Shown one piece after another: positions 1 through 8,837 of a DNA stretch of 64,000 nt. The stretch's first letter is position 1. Each line of letters starts with the position of its first letter. The notes under the pieces were generated by a model that was not told the origin of the DNA, ran no database searches, and worked only from the letters and a program-made list of their open reading frames with translations. The DNA comes from G039954875 sp047528275 (GTDB lineage: Bacteria; Bacteroidota; Bacteroidia; Flavobacteriales; Blattabacteriaceae), in contig CP180023.1 of assembly GCA_047528275.1 (NCBI GenBank), positions 1,240,001 to 1,304,000 on the forward strand, read 5' to 3'. Both the position numbers and the translations under genes were made by a program.

Positions 1-236
1 CTAATGGCGATACTGAAGGTTTTGTCAAAGTCATATTCGACGCCCAATACGGTGAGTGGCTTGGTTGTCATATGATCGGTAATGGTGTCACTGAAATGAT
101 TTCCGAAGCAGTAGTTGCGCGAAAACTAGAAACCACTGGACATGAAGTAATCAAAGCAGTCCATCCTCATCCTTCGCTGAGCGAAGCCATCATGGAGGCT
201 GTAGCCGATGCTTATGGAGAATGTATTAATATGTAG
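1..236 (+). CDS. lpdA: Dihydrolipoyl dehydrogenase, C-terminal part (cut by window edge)
   Basis: The last 77 codons of a pyridine nucleotide-disulfide oxidoreductase, open in frame 3 and ending in TAG. The text covers the dimerisation domain of lipoamide dehydrogenase (E3 of the 2-oxoacid dehydrogenase complexes). It includes the segment around HMIGNGVTEMISE and the hallmark HPHPSLSEAIMEA, which carries the catalytic His-Glu pair of the active-site base. Mercuric and glutathione reductases have related ends, but the HPHPSLSEA pattern is typical of E3. The FAD and NAD domains lie outside the window. It is followed after about 70 bases by kdsA on the same strand. Confidence 0.9.
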   Translation, partial: NGDTEGFVKVIFDAQYGEWLGCHMIGNGVTEMISEAVVARKLETTGHEVIKAVHPHPSLSEAIMEAVADAYGECINM

Positions 237-304
237 ATCCAGATAAGGATTTTTTATCATTTTACTTGCAATGCAAGATACCTTTCAACCTTTTCTTAAA
301 GAAG

Positions 305-1135
305 ATGATTCACCGGATCCCCAAGATAAAATATATTGATGAGAATAATTTTTGGTTGATCGCCGGTCCTTGTGTCGTGGAATCGGAGAAACTGGTTTTA
401 CAAACGGCCGAATACATTCTGGGGCTATCCGAAAAGTACAAAATCCCATACATTTTTAAGAGTTCATTCAAAAAAGCCAATCGTTCGCGAATAAACAGCT
501 TCTCAGGTATTGGTGATGAAAGGGCTTTGAAGATTCTCCAAAAAGTAAGGGTTATTTTTGACTTACCTGTGACCACGGATATCCATATCCCTTCAGATGC
601 TCATCGTGTCAGTACATATGTCGATGTTTTGCAAATTCCAGCTTTTTTGGTGCGTCAGACCGATCTGCTCACAGCTGCAGCGGAGACAAAAAAAGCTATT
701 ACACTCAAAAAAGGCCAATTCATCTCCCCTGAGACTATGCGATTTGCTGTGCAAAAAGTACAAGAAAATGGCAATGATCAAGTAGCTATCATTGAGCGGG
801 GTACTACTTTCGGTTACCAAGATTTAATTGTGGATTATCGTAGCATCCCTATCATGAAACCGTATGCTCCAGTTATCCTTGATGTAACTCATTCTTTACA
901 ACAGCCCAATCAAAGTACTGGGGTCACTGGGGGGGGGAGGGCTGATTTGATAGAAACTCTAGCTAGAGCAGGTATCGCTGTAGGTATCGATGGTATTTTT
1001 ATCGAAACCCATCCGGATCCGGGACAGGCCAAAAGCGACGGTGCCAATATGCTACAGCTGGATCGTTTGGAAGAGTTATTGCGAAAATTAGTGATATTGC
1101 GTCGTACGGTCAATGTTATTAATGAGCTTCAATGA
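305..1135 (+). CDS. kdsA: 3-deoxy-8-phosphooctulonate synthase (KDO 8-P synthase)
   Basis: Condenses phosphoenolpyruvate with arabinose 5-phosphate to Kdo 8-phosphate, the precursor of the inner-core sugar of lipopolysaccharide. About 276 residues, normal for the family. Visible are the GPCVVES motif (residues 21-27), FKSSFKKANRS, VTDIH, and the C-terminal ETHPDPGQAKSDG. An in-frame ATG at 266 is possible, but the start at 305 fits homologues better and has a purine-rich AAAGAAG just before it. The stop overlaps the hemN ATG (ATGA), so the genes are probably coupled. It works with waaA (38.3 kb) in Kdo-lipid A assembly. An uninterrupted run of nine G lies inside the gene near 929-937. Confidence 0.95.
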   Translation: MIHRIPKIKYIDENNFWLIAGPCVVESEKLVLQTAEYILGLSEKYKIPYIFKSSFKKANRSRINSFSGIGDERALKILQKVRVIFDLPVTTDIHIPSDAHRVSTYVDVLQIPAFLVRQTDLLTAAAETKKAITLKKGQFISPETMRFAVQKVQENGNDQVAIIERGTTFGYQDLIVDYRSIPIMKPYAPVILDVTHSLQQPNQSTGVTGGGRADLIETLARAGIAVGIDGIFIETHPDPGQAKSDGANMLQLDRLEELLRKLVILRRTVNVINELQ

Positions 1136-2505
1136 AAAAGGAAGATCGAGATTTAATCCGGAAATACAATATTCCTGGTCCACGATATACGAGTTACCCC
1201 ACTGTACCTTATTGGGAAGTAGACGACTTTACTCATGGGGTCTGGCTACAAACCGTAAAAAGGTCGTTTGAGGAGAGCAATCAAAAAGAAGGTATCAGCC
1301 TTTATATTCATTTGCCCTTTTGCGAAAACTTGTGCACCTTTTGTGCTTGCAATAAACACATTACCAAACGGCATTCCGTTGAGGAGCCTTACATCCGATA
1401 TCTACTCAAAGAATGGCAGATGTATCTCGATATCTTGCCTGATCGACCTATCCTTACCGAGCTTCATCTGGGGGGTGGCACGCCTACCTTTTTTAGTCCC
1501 ATCCATTTGAAGCAATTGCTCGATACCATTTTAAGTACAGTCACAATAGAACCCAAGCATACCTTCAGCTTTGAAGGGCATCCCAATCACACGAGTCGAG
1601 AACATTTTCAAACTCTCTATGACTTGGGATTTCATCGTACAAGCTTCGGTGTACAAGATTATGATCCAAAGGTGCAGAAGGCCATCAACCGTATCCAATC
1701 CTTTGAGCGGGTAAAACTCGTCACCGAATGGGCAAAAGAAATAGGATATTCTTCTGTATGTCATGAGTTCGTATACGGTCTTCCCTTTCAAAGTTTGACT
1801 AGTGTAGCACAGATCGGAAAGAATATTGCCATCTTGAGGCCCGATCGGGTAATCAATTATAGTTATGCCCATGTACCTTGGAAGAAAGGATTAGGGCAAC
1901 GTGGTTTTAATGAAATTGATCTACCTTCGGTTGAATTCAAACAATTATTCAATGAAAAGTTGAGAGGATATTTAAAAACCTTGGGATATCAAGAAATTGG
2001 TATGGATCATTTTGCTCTATCCCATGACAGTCTATACCAGTCTTTACATGAGAAGAAGATCTGCCGAAATTTTATGGGGTATACCCATTCAAAAACTCAA
2101 CTGATGATCAGTTTGGGAGTCTCTGCTATAGCAGACAGTCGTTATGCTTTTGCACAGAATACCAGAGATGTGAAGACTTATTATCAATGGTTGGATCAAG
2201 ATCGTTTGCCAATTTTTCGTGGGCACATTTTGAGTACAGAAGATTTGATCATTCGCCGCCATATCTTGAATTTGATGTGTAAACTTGAGACCGATTGGGC
2301 AGAGGTATCCATGCAATTTGAGCAACTTCCCGAAGTGTTGGATCGCTTGGATGAGATACAGCAAGATGGTCTAATTAAATTTTTTGATAATGGAATACAC
2401 ATTACCGAAATTGGTCGCTCATTCCTACGGAACATTTGTATGGCCTTTGATCTGCGTTTGATACACAATCAAACTCAGACCCGCATTTTCTCTATGACGA
2501 TATGA
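1132..2505 (+). CDS. hemN: Oxygen-independent coproporphyrinogen III oxidase
   Basis: Radical-SAM enzyme that oxidatively decarboxylates coproporphyrinogen III to protoporphyrinogen IX without oxygen in haem synthesis. 457 residues. The iron-sulfur/SAM motif is FCENLCTFCACNK, with Cys64, Cys68 and Cys71 plus the extra Cys73 found in true HemN, followed by the GGGTP SAM motif. The N-terminal YNIPGPRYTSYPT and a C-terminal HemN domain are present, which separates it from the shorter HemW-like proteins that lack coproporphyrinogen oxidase activity. It starts inside the kdsA stop and is followed 30 bases later by hpt. Confidence 0.95.
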   Translation: MKKEDRDLIRKYNIPGPRYTSYPTVPYWEVDDFTHGVWLQTVKRSFEESNQKEGISLYIHLPFCENLCTFCACNKHITKRHSVEEPYIRYLLKEWQMYLDILPDRPILTELHLGGGTPTFFSPIHLKQLLDTILSTVTIEPKHTFSFEGHPNHTSREHFQTLYDLGFHRTSFGVQDYDPKVQKAINRIQSFERVKLVTEWAKEIGYSSVCHEFVYGLPFQSLTSVAQIGKNIAILRPDRVINYSYAHVPWKKGLGQRGFNEIDLPSVEFKQLFNEKLRGYLKTLGYQEIGMDHFALSHDSLYQSLHEKKICRNFMGYTHSKTQLMISLGVSAIADSRYAFAQNTRDVKTYYQWLDQDRLPIFRGHILSTEDLIIRRHILNLMCKLETDWAEVSMQFEQLPEVLDRLDEIQQDGLIKFFDNGIHITEIGRSFLRNICMAFDLRLIHNQTQTRIFSMTI

Positions 2506-2535
2506 AACATATATTGAGAAATTTCGAATCGAGTC

Positions 2536-3078
2536 ATGAAGCAAATCATTCTGCATAATAAAATTTTTGTTCCCTTTATCGATCAAGAAAAGATCGAGCA
2601 GAGTGTTCGAAACATGACTTTAGAGATTTATGAGAAATATAAGGATACCACACCGGTATTCATTGGGGTACTCAATGGAGTAATCTTATTTTTCAGTGAT
2701 TTTCTAAAAAATTATCCGGGTAGATGTGAGATCGCATTCATTCAGTTGTCTTCTTATCGTAATATGAGTTCCAGCGGTCAGGTGAAGGTCATATCAGATT
2801 GGCCAATAGATATTTATGGTAGAGATGTGGTGATCTTCGAAGATATCATAGATACGGGCAATACGCTTGAGAAGCTTTATGAAATGGTTTGTAATCAATT
2901 AGTTAAAAATGTTAAGATCGCTACATTATTCCTCAAACCTGAGGTATTCAAGAGCGACTTGGTCATAGATTTTATCGGGATGCGTATTCCCAACAAATTC
3001 ATCATAGGCTACGGACTCGACTTCGACGGTATAGGAAGAAATTATCCTGATGTTTATCAATTAAAAGACGAGGTATGA
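2536..3078 (+). CDS. hpt: Hypoxanthine phosphoribosyltransferase
   Basis: Purine salvage enzyme that makes IMP or GMP from hypoxanthine or guanine and PRPP. 180 residues, the usual size. The PRPP-binding loop is VIFEDIIDTGNT (about residues 96-107), preceded by GVLNGVILFFSDF. C-terminal residues FIGYGLDFDG match the nucleotide-binding end of HPRTs. Its last codons overlap the adk start (ATGA), so the two nucleotide-metabolism genes appear translationally coupled. XPRT and other type I PRTases are alternatives, but the pattern is closest to HPRT. Confidence 0.92.
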   Translation: MKQIILHNKIFVPFIDQEKIEQSVRNMTLEIYEKYKDTTPVFIGVLNGVILFFSDFLKNYPGRCEIAFIQLSSYRNMSSSGQVKVISDWPIDIYGRDVVIFEDIIDTGNTLEKLYEMVCNQLVKNVKIATLFLKPEVFKSDLVIDFIGMRIPNKFIIGYGLDFDGIGRNYPDVYQLKDEV

Positions 3079-3656
3079 TCCACATTATATTATTTGGTCC
3101 TCCAGGCAGTGGGAAAGGAACACAAGCACAACTCATTGCTGAAAAGTTCCAATTTATTCATTTATCTACTGGCAAGATGTTCCGAAAACATGTACTAGAA
3201 CAAACACCATTAGGGCAGCTTTCCCAATCCTATATGGATCAAGGTTTATTAGTCCCAGATGAAGTCACCACCGATATGTTTAAAGAAGAGTTCAAAAAAT
3301 ATATCTCAGCTAAAGGTCTGATCTATGATGGGTATCCACGCACAGTAGCCCAAGCTACTGCTCTAGATGAGACCCTTAAAACGCATTCTTTAGGGCATGT
3401 AAACTTGAGTATTTTTTTCTCTATAAGGGATGAAATGCTCATCAAACGTCTTTCAAACAGAGGTAAGACTAGTGGTCGTACAGATGACAGTGATCTACAG
3501 ATCATCCGCGAACGAATCGCCGAATATCATAGGAAGACTGAATCCATCTCAGAGTATTACGAACAAAAAGGTTGTTTGGATAGATTCAAAGCTGAGGGAA
3601 GCATTGCGGAAATTACTCAACGTCTAGAAAAAGTGATCTCAAATCTCTCGGGATAA
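3075..3656 (+). CDS. adk: Adenylate kinase
   Basis: Interconverts ATP + AMP and two ADP. 193 residues, the short form without the zinc-binding LID, as usual in Bacteroidota. The P-loop GPPGSGKGTQ is at residues 8-17, followed by LSTGKMFRKH (AMP site) and YDGYPRT. The LID-side Arg-rich segment contains GKTSGRTDD. It overlaps hpt by 4 bases and precedes obgE by 17 bases, so it belongs to the same transcription unit. Confidence 0.95.
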   Translation: MIHIILFGPPGSGKGTQAQLIAEKFQFIHLSTGKMFRKHVLEQTPLGQLSQSYMDQGLLVPDEVTTDMFKEEFKKYISAKGLIYDGYPRTVAQATALDETLKTHSLGHVNLSIFFSIRDEMLIKRLSNRGKTSGRTDDSDLQIIRERIAEYHRKTESISEYYEQKGCLDRFKAEGSIAEITQRLEKVISNLSG

Positions 3657-3673
3657 AAACAATATTCTATCTC

Positions 3674-4675
3674 ATGTCTGAAAAGAACTTTATAGACTAC
3701 GTAAAGATCTATTGTAGGAGTGGAGATGGTGGCGCTGGAGCTATACATTTTCACCGGGAAAAATTCATCACCAAAGGTGGCCCTGATGGAGGTGATGGAG
3801 GTAAAGGTGGGGATATTATCTTACAGGGAGATCACCAGCGTTGGACACTTCTTCACTTAAAATATCAAAAGCACCACCGGGCCGGCCATGGCCGGCCCGG
3901 TGGAAGCAATCGGCTCACCGGAGCTAATGCTAAAAACATTGTAATCAACGTCCCTATAGGTACAGTGGTCAAAGATGAAAAGGGTCAAATACTCTTCGAG
4001 ATCACTCAAGACGGTCAAAAAGAAGTCCTTTTAAAAGGTGGTCAAGGTGGTCAAGGTAATTGGCATTTTAGGAGTGCTACCCGCCAAGCACCCCATTATG
4101 CACAGCCTGGGGTTGAAGGTATCGAAGAGTGGTTCATTCTAGAGTTAAAAGTATTGGCTGATGTAGGTTTAATCGGATTTCCTAATGCGGGTAAGTCTAC
4201 CTTACTTTCTATGCTTACAGCTGCCAAACCCAAGATAGCTGGTTATGCCTTCACTACGCTCACACCTCATCTAGGCATCGTGCCATATCAAGACCAACAT
4301 TCTTTTATAATGGCTGACATCCCTGGTCTCATCAAAGGAGCAGCCCAAGGTAAAGGTTTGGGACATCGTTTTCTTCGACATATCGAGCGTAATACAGTAC
4401 TTTTATTCATGATTCCAGTAAACGATACAGCACCCAAAAAGGTATATGAAATCCTCTTGGATGAGCTTCGCGAATATAATCCCAACCTTTTGAATAAGCA
4501 ACACTTGTTAGTGATCTCTAAATCCGATCTACTCGATGATGCATCTAAGAAACGCTTCGAAAAAGAACTAACAATAGACCGACCATACATTTTTATTTCT
4601 TCCTTCACAAAGCAAGGATTGGAAAAATTAAAAGATGAGTTATGGAAAATGATTCACACTTCAATAGTTCCCTAG
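3674..4675 (+). CDS. obgE: GTPase ObgE/CgtA
   Basis: Ribosome-associated GTPase involved in 50S maturation and stress control. 333 residues. The N-terminal glycine-rich OBG domain contains GGPDGGDGGKGG. The G domain follows: GFPNAGKST (P-loop), DIPGLIKGAAQGKGLG (switch II/G3) and SKSD in place of NKxD (G4). There is no long C-terminal extension, as in other short Bacteroidota Obg proteins. It carries a perfect 30-bp GC palindrome at codons for HHRAGHGRPGG, where family members have a variable H-x-x-A-x-x-G loop, so the reading frame and length are kept. The dead murQ starts inside its 3' end. Confidence 0.95.
   Translation: MSEKNFIDYVKIYCRSGDGGAGAIHFHREKFITKGGPDGGDGGKGGDIILQGDHQRWTLLHLKYQKHHRAGHGRPGGSNRLTGANAKNIVINVPIGTVVKDEKGQILFEITQDGQKEVLLKGGQGGQGNWHFRSATRQAPHYAQPGVEGIEEWFILELKVLADVGLIGFPNAGKSTLLSMLTAAKPKIAGYAFTTLTPHLGIVPYQDQHSFIMADIPGLIKGAAQGKGLGHRFLRHIERNTVLLFMIPVNDTAPKKVYEILLDELREYNPNLLNKQHLLVISKSDLLDDASKKRFEKELTIDRPYIFISSFTKQGLEKLKDELWKMIHTSIVP
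3874..3903. repeat. Perfect 30-bp GC-rich palindrome inside obgE
   Basis: Fifteen bases are followed directly by their exact reverse complement, centred between 3888 and 3889 (core GGCCATGGCC). Only the central A-T pair and one A-T pair in each arm are not G/C, in an otherwise AT-rich sequence. On mRNA it would form a very stable stem. I found no second copy in the window. Confidence 0.95.
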
Positions 4676-5484
4676 ACATAGAATTGCCCTCTTTTGAAAA
4701 CATCACTGAACCTGCTTCACATTATGAAGTATTAGAATTTTACCAACCCATAGTTTATTTGAGGACATTCATCATAAAGATCGAAGAGTACCTCTAGCTG
4801 TAGAAAAAGTCTTACCATAAATCGATCTTGTCTTCGGTAGTATCATGGAAAAGATGGGAAAGGATGAACGATTGTTTTACATAAGTGCAGGTACCAGTAG
4901 ACATTTTGAGAGATTGTATCCTTCAGAATACCTGCCTACTTTTGGTGTAGAAATTGGTCGTGTAGTTGGATGGAGATCGATCCCTTCGTCAAGCTGTAGA
5001 ACGAACTGAAGACAATCAAAGCCAAAGTTGGATAGATTTACAAAAATCTCAGATTAATAATAGAGGTTTTTTATTGAGTATAGCTACTTCTGTAAACTAT
5101 GCCCTATGTTATTAGCGGTTAGGTAAGGCTCGAGAATATGGTATAGAGAGTGCTTTGTTTTACCTATAATCCAGCCAGCTCAGTAGGATGAGTAAGTGTA
5201 TATGAAATCCTGAAAGGGCCGAAATTCGTCACCAGAAGTACCCGTAAAAAGGCAGGAATGGCTCAAAAATTCGTATTGAACATGATATCCACTACAGCGA
5301 TGGTCGTCGAGGACGCGTTAAAGGTAATAAGATGGGTCAATATGCAACTAACCAACCATAAGTTGAAAAACTGAGGAATCAACATCCTTATGACCATCTT
5401 AAAAATATCCAGAAATCAAACAGCTGAATTATTAAACCAGTACAAGAAGTGCGTACTACAATAGCTACCTTTCAATCCTATTGA
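4642..5484 (+). pseudogene. murQ: Remnant of N-acetylmuramic acid 6-phosphate etherase
   Basis: No long ORF, but pieces in shifting frames line up in order with MurQ. They are NITEPASHYEVLE at the start, HHKDRRVPLAVEKVLP, GKDERLFYISAGTSRHFERL with LPTFGVEIGRVVG (sugar-phosphate isomerase fold), a middle piece with WIDLQKSQINNRG, then STRKKAGMAQKFVLNMIST and MQLTNHKLKN near the end. Several stops (for example after EKVLP) and at least four frameshifts break it. The start lies inside the obgE end. MurQ cleaves MurNAc-6-P in peptidoglycan recycling, so that step is lost unless another copy exists. The remnant ends about where the converging glycosyltransferase ends. Confidence 0.85.
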
Positions 5485-5485
5485 A

Positions 5486-6505
5486 TTATTTTAAAGACTG
5501 AAAATCCTTCCGCTTGTAGATGAAATATTGAAAAATGATGTTTTTATGGTGGTAATAGTTTTTGATTGATTTGGAAGTCCTTTTTTTGTAAAAAGATAGA
5601 AATTTTTTGTAAAAATGAAAGTGTGCCTTTACAACAGCCCAACCATGCTGGGGGCCAATGGTGAAGAAAAATCTAACCCCAGCAACCCCATCAAGCATCA
5701 AGCGTATCAAAAGTATAGTAAACAAATGCTCATTCGGAAGGTTTTTAGTCAACATGAGAAGATTATGTAGAAATATCCGAAAGCTTCTCGTTGGACTTTG
5801 AGGATTGAGAGTACCTCCGCCGAGATGATATACTACACTCCGAGCAGTATAATAGATCTTGTATCCAATATTTCTAAGACGCCAACACAGATCAACCTCT
5901 TCCATGTAGGCAAAAAACTCGGTATCAAAACCACCAACCTCCCAAAACTTATCACTTCTGATGAAAAGACAAGCTCCCACACACCAAAAGATTTCTGTAG
6001 TATCATCATATTGTCCTATATCGACCTCTACCGTATCGAAAAGCCTTCCTCTGCAATAAGGATAACCCCAGTTGTCGATAAAACCACCAGCAGCCCCAGC
6101 GTATTCGAAATGATTTATTCTCCTATGATCTAATATTTTAGGTTGTACTACAGCCACAGCAGTATCTTCTGAAAAGATTTCGAGAATGGGCTCAATCCAA
6201 GATTCGGTAACTTCTACATCGGAGCTGATCAGACAATACACATCTGCCTTTATATCTTTCAATCCTTCATTATAGCCTTTAGAAGGTCCGTAGTTTTTTT
6301 TATTACAGATGACATTCACTATGGGATGATTTTTTTCAACATAGGCGATAGATCCATCATTGGAGCCATTGTCTATGAGATAGATATCAGCTTTTTGACT
6401 GAATTTTTCCACCTTAGGTAAAAATTGTTGCAATAGCTCTTGTCCATTCCAATTCAAAACAGCTACAGCAATATTCAAAAGTGAATGCCTTTTTTGTGTT
6501 TCCAT
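5486..6505 (-). CDS. Glycosyltransferase family 2 (cell-surface glycan type)
   Basis: GT-A fold transferase. The N-terminal VAVLNWNGQELL, the nucleotide-sugar binding IDNGSNDGS, NYGPSKGYNEGL, and the acceptor-side FFAYMEEVDLCWRLRNIGYKI (ED/W motif) are all visible. The metal-binding DxD position appears as SSDVEV. About 339 residues. An upstream in-frame start at 6526 exists, but the ATG at 6505 (METQKRHSLLNIAV) fits the family better. It overlaps the end of the acyltransferase gene, so the pair is one operon that likely serves lipopolysaccharide or surface glycan assembly. The acceptor and donor sugar cannot be read from the sequence. Confidence 0.85.
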   Translation of the reverse strand: METQKRHSLLNIAVAVLNWNGQELLQQFLPKVEKFSQKADIYLIDNGSNDGSIAYVEKNHPIVNVICNKKNYGPSKGYNEGLKDIKADVYCLISSDVEVTESWIEPILEIFSEDTAVAVVQPKILDHRRINHFEYAGAAGGFIDNWGYPYCRGRLFDTVEVDIGQYDDTTEIFWCVGACLFIRSDKFWEVGGFDTEFFAYMEEVDLCWRLRNIGYKIYYTARSVVYHLGGGTLNPQSPTRSFRIFLHNLLMLTKNLPNEHLFTILLIRLMLDGVAGVRFFFTIGPQHGWAVVKAHFHFYKKFLSFYKKRTSKSIKNYYHHKNIIFQYFIYKRKDFQSLK

Positions 6506-7344
6506 CGCTTGTGGCTCCAGAGCCAATTGTCAGGTTGTTGTCGAATGTTTTCTTCCAAAAGAGTAAAAAATTGACTAGCAATCTCATTCTCAGCAAAAGT
6601 ATCCTCAGTAGGCTTTATTGGAATAAAAGTGGTTTTATACCGTCCTCTCCCAGTCTTGATGATATGGCCGTAGACCACACCCATATTTCTTTTCTTAGCC
6701 ATCTTATCAAAACCGTGATATGCAGCAGTCTCTTGGTTGAGAAACGGTAAACTATAATAAATCTGATCGATACGTGGACTCTGATCACCCAAAATGAGGA
6801 AGACATGATCTCCATCATTAGGGATCCGCATAATCTCCTTAGCGGCCTGGTACAGGGGAATATTTATGGTGCCAAAACGAGACCGGATATCTAAGATTGT
6901 TTCGTTGAAAAAGACATTGCGTACTGGTTTGAATACAGCGTACGAATGTGTTTGTGGTAATTGCAGTGTCAATGACAAAAACCATTCCCAATTGAAGAGA
7001 TGTCCGATGAGGACCATCACATTTTTTCCTTCTTTTTTATAGGTTTCAAAAATATTTATTTCTTCATATTCAGTGTATTGCGAAAGTGTATCATAATCAA
7101 TACTGATACATTTAATCGTCTCTACCATATAGTTAGAAAGATTCCAGTAAAACTTCTTGGCGATCTTACTTATCTTCTGATTGGAAAACTCCGGGAAAGC
7201 ACTTCTAAGATTTTGAAGGATGACTTCTTTTCGATACCGGATCAGATACTTCAGTACGACATAAAGAATATTGGAAAAAGCATAAAGGACTGACAAAGGC
7301 AATAGCGAAACCAACCTGATGATAAAATACCCAATTTTGTGCAT
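6475..7344 (-). CDS. LpxL/HtrB-type lysophospholipid/lipid A acyltransferase
   Basis: Membrane-bound acyltransferase of the LpxL family, which adds secondary acyl chains to lipid A using acyl-ACP. An N-terminal membrane segment is followed by the catalytic HX4E motif HLFNWEW, then FKPVRN and LGDQSPR (family blocks around the substrate site). Starting at the ATG at 7344 (MHKIGYFIIRLVSLLP) gives about 289 residues and matches the family. The reading frame remains open upstream to 7407, but that extension looks untranslated. It overlaps the downstream glycosyltransferase by about 30 bases. Which acyl position it modifies is unknown. Confidence 0.88.
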   Translation of the reverse strand: MHKIGYFIIRLVSLLPLSVLYAFSNILYVVLKYLIRYRKEVILQNLRSAFPEFSNQKISKIAKKFYWNLSNYMVETIKCISIDYDTLSQYTEYEEINIFETYKKEGKNVMVLIGHLFNWEWFLSLTLQLPQTHSYAVFKPVRNVFFNETILDIRSRFGTINIPLYQAAKEIMRIPNDGDHVFLILGDQSPRIDQIYYSLPFLNQETAAYHGFDKMAKKRNMGVVYGHIIKTGRGRYKTTFIPIKPTEDTFAENEIASQFFTLLEENIRQQPDNWLWSHKRWKHKKGIHF

Positions 7345-7422
7345 GAAATGTATTATTTGACAAAAATAGTGTCTCTTTTCTGGATATTTGGATAGGATGA
7401 TGAGCAAGGATGGAATTTACTT

Positions 7423-7430
7423 TATATTTG
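7423..7430 (+). promoter_or_regulatory. -7 box (TATATTTG) before the lipocalin-like pseudogene
   Basis: Exact match to the Bacteroidota -7 consensus TAnnTTTG, 23 bases before the pseudogene ATG. No clear -33 TTG was seen at the right spacing. It may still drive the OmpA gene downstream. Confidence 0.5.
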
Positions 7431-7453
7431 CATGAGTATAAATCGAGTAAAAT

Positions 7454-7935
7454 ATGAAAAATTGCGTTTATTTTTTATCTTTCACTTTTTTCCTTACTTC
7501 ATGTAGCTTATTACTGATTAATAAGAACTAGCGCAGTAAAATCAACAGTCGCTAGACCTTAGATAAACTAAGTTATGAAGGAAGCCACAGGAAATTTATG
7601 TCCATATTTTTTTAGTGAAGCCAATACCGAATGTTTCCAAGGTAGCATTTGGAGATTCAATTCTAATAATAAAATAGGTTTGTATACGTTGAACGGAGGA
7701 GTTTAAAGTTGTCCTTCCTTATCCCGACAGATACGCTGATCAGTCTACGGACCAGAAGATGACAATTGGATGTTGCAATTCAAAATGATAGATCCTGCTA
7801 GCAGCAAATCTGTAGAAGATGACACTCGATATCGCCTTTACATCGATAGTATCACCTCTTCAGTAATGACTTTAAAATTCCAGATCATTTTCAAATGGAA
7901 ATCTTTTAATATCATATATCAATTCAATAAAATAT
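7454..7935 (+). pseudogene. Remnant of a lipocalin-like lipoprotein
   Basis: Starts with a lipoprotein signal (MKNCVYFLSFTFFLTSC, lipobox LTSC) and stops after 25 codons. Further pieces in other frames read LDKLSYEGS, EANTECFQGSIWRFNSNN, IGLYTLNGG and DDNWMLQFKMIDPAS. These resemble the lipocalin-like lipoproteins that often precede an OmpA-family lipoprotein in Bacteroidota, which is the arrangement here. Multiple stops and frameshifts show it is dead. The family call rests on this partial pattern and on the neighbour. Confidence 0.65.
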
Positions 7936-7942
7936 AAATATA

Positions 7943-8632
7943 ATGAAAAACAAATTGAAAAATATTATATTAATCACTCTATTATTGATATTTTTAAATG
8001 GATGTTATCTTTTCCAAAACATGAGCAATCAACAAAAAGGTATAGCTATTGGATCCGGGTCGGGTGCTGTAGTTGGTGGTGTAATTGGGAAAGTTACAGG
8101 TAACAATACAGCTTTAGGTACTATATTGGGAGCTGTTATGGGTGGAGTCGCCGGCGGATTGATTAGTACCAAGATGGATCGTAAAACAGAACGCATCAAA
8201 AGCGAAATCCCTACCGCAGAAGTCAAACGAGTAGGGGAAGGAATCAATGTAACCTTTGATGAAAAAAGTGGTCTTTATTTTGGTTTTGCTAAGATAGATA
8301 TCAATAAAAATTCTGGTGAAACTTTAGAAAAATTTGAAAAAATACTCAAAAAAGACCACAATGTCGACATCTTGATAGAGGGACATACAGATAATATAGG
8401 TCCAGATACTTTCAATATGGAGTTGTCACACAAAAGAGCACTAGCCGTAGAAAACCACTTTATCAAAGCGGGAATCAGTCGCGATAGGTTGACTATCAAA
8501 TGGTATGGAAAGAATCAGCCAAGATATCCTAATAATTCCCCATCCAATCGTTCCAAAAATCGTCGAGTAGAGTTAGCTATCACAGCTAATGAAAAAATGA
8601 AAGAAGAAAGTAGAAAGCAAGCTAACCAATAG
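7943..8632 (+). CDS. OmpA-family peptidoglycan-binding lipoprotein
   Basis: 229 residues. The signal peptide ends in lipobox LNGC (Cys21), so it should be lipidated and outer-membrane attached. Residues about 35-75 form a glycine-zipper segment (GSGSGAVVGGVIG and GAVMGGVAGG), which can insert in membrane. Residues about 105-218 are an OmpA C-terminal domain with IEGHTDNIG, the LSHKRALAV helix and NRSKNRRVEL, containing the Asp and Arg that bind diaminopimelate. It tethers the outer membrane to peptidoglycan. It survives intact among broken neighbours, which suggests it is still needed. Confidence 0.92.
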   Translation: MKNKLKNIILITLLLIFLNGCYLFQNMSNQQKGIAIGSGSGAVVGGVIGKVTGNNTALGTILGAVMGGVAGGLISTKMDRKTERIKSEIPTAEVKRVGEGINVTFDEKSGLYFGFAKIDINKNSGETLEKFEKILKKDHNVDILIEGHTDNIGPDTFNMELSHKRALAVENHFIKAGISRDRLTIKWYGKNQPRYPNNSPSNRSKNRRVELAITANEKMKEESRKQANQ

Positions 8633-8837
8633 CAAGACTAGGTTTTTGATAATGAAAAGAGGCATTAATCCCTATTTTTACTTAAAATCTTGGTCTAGAA
8701 GAAATAGCTTTTTCGAATAAAACCTCTTTTTTTTAAAAAAAACTATTATCTTATTCCATAAAATCTCTGTATCAGTAAATTTCCTGAATTAGAAATTAAA
8801 AGATGGACATTCTTTTTAAAGGTTGTATGTCAATATT

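Noticed and set aside
5798..6133. 111-codon ORF on the + strand inside the glycosyltransferase gene
   Set aside because: It is the shadow of the minus-strand glycosyltransferase, which has clear family motifs.
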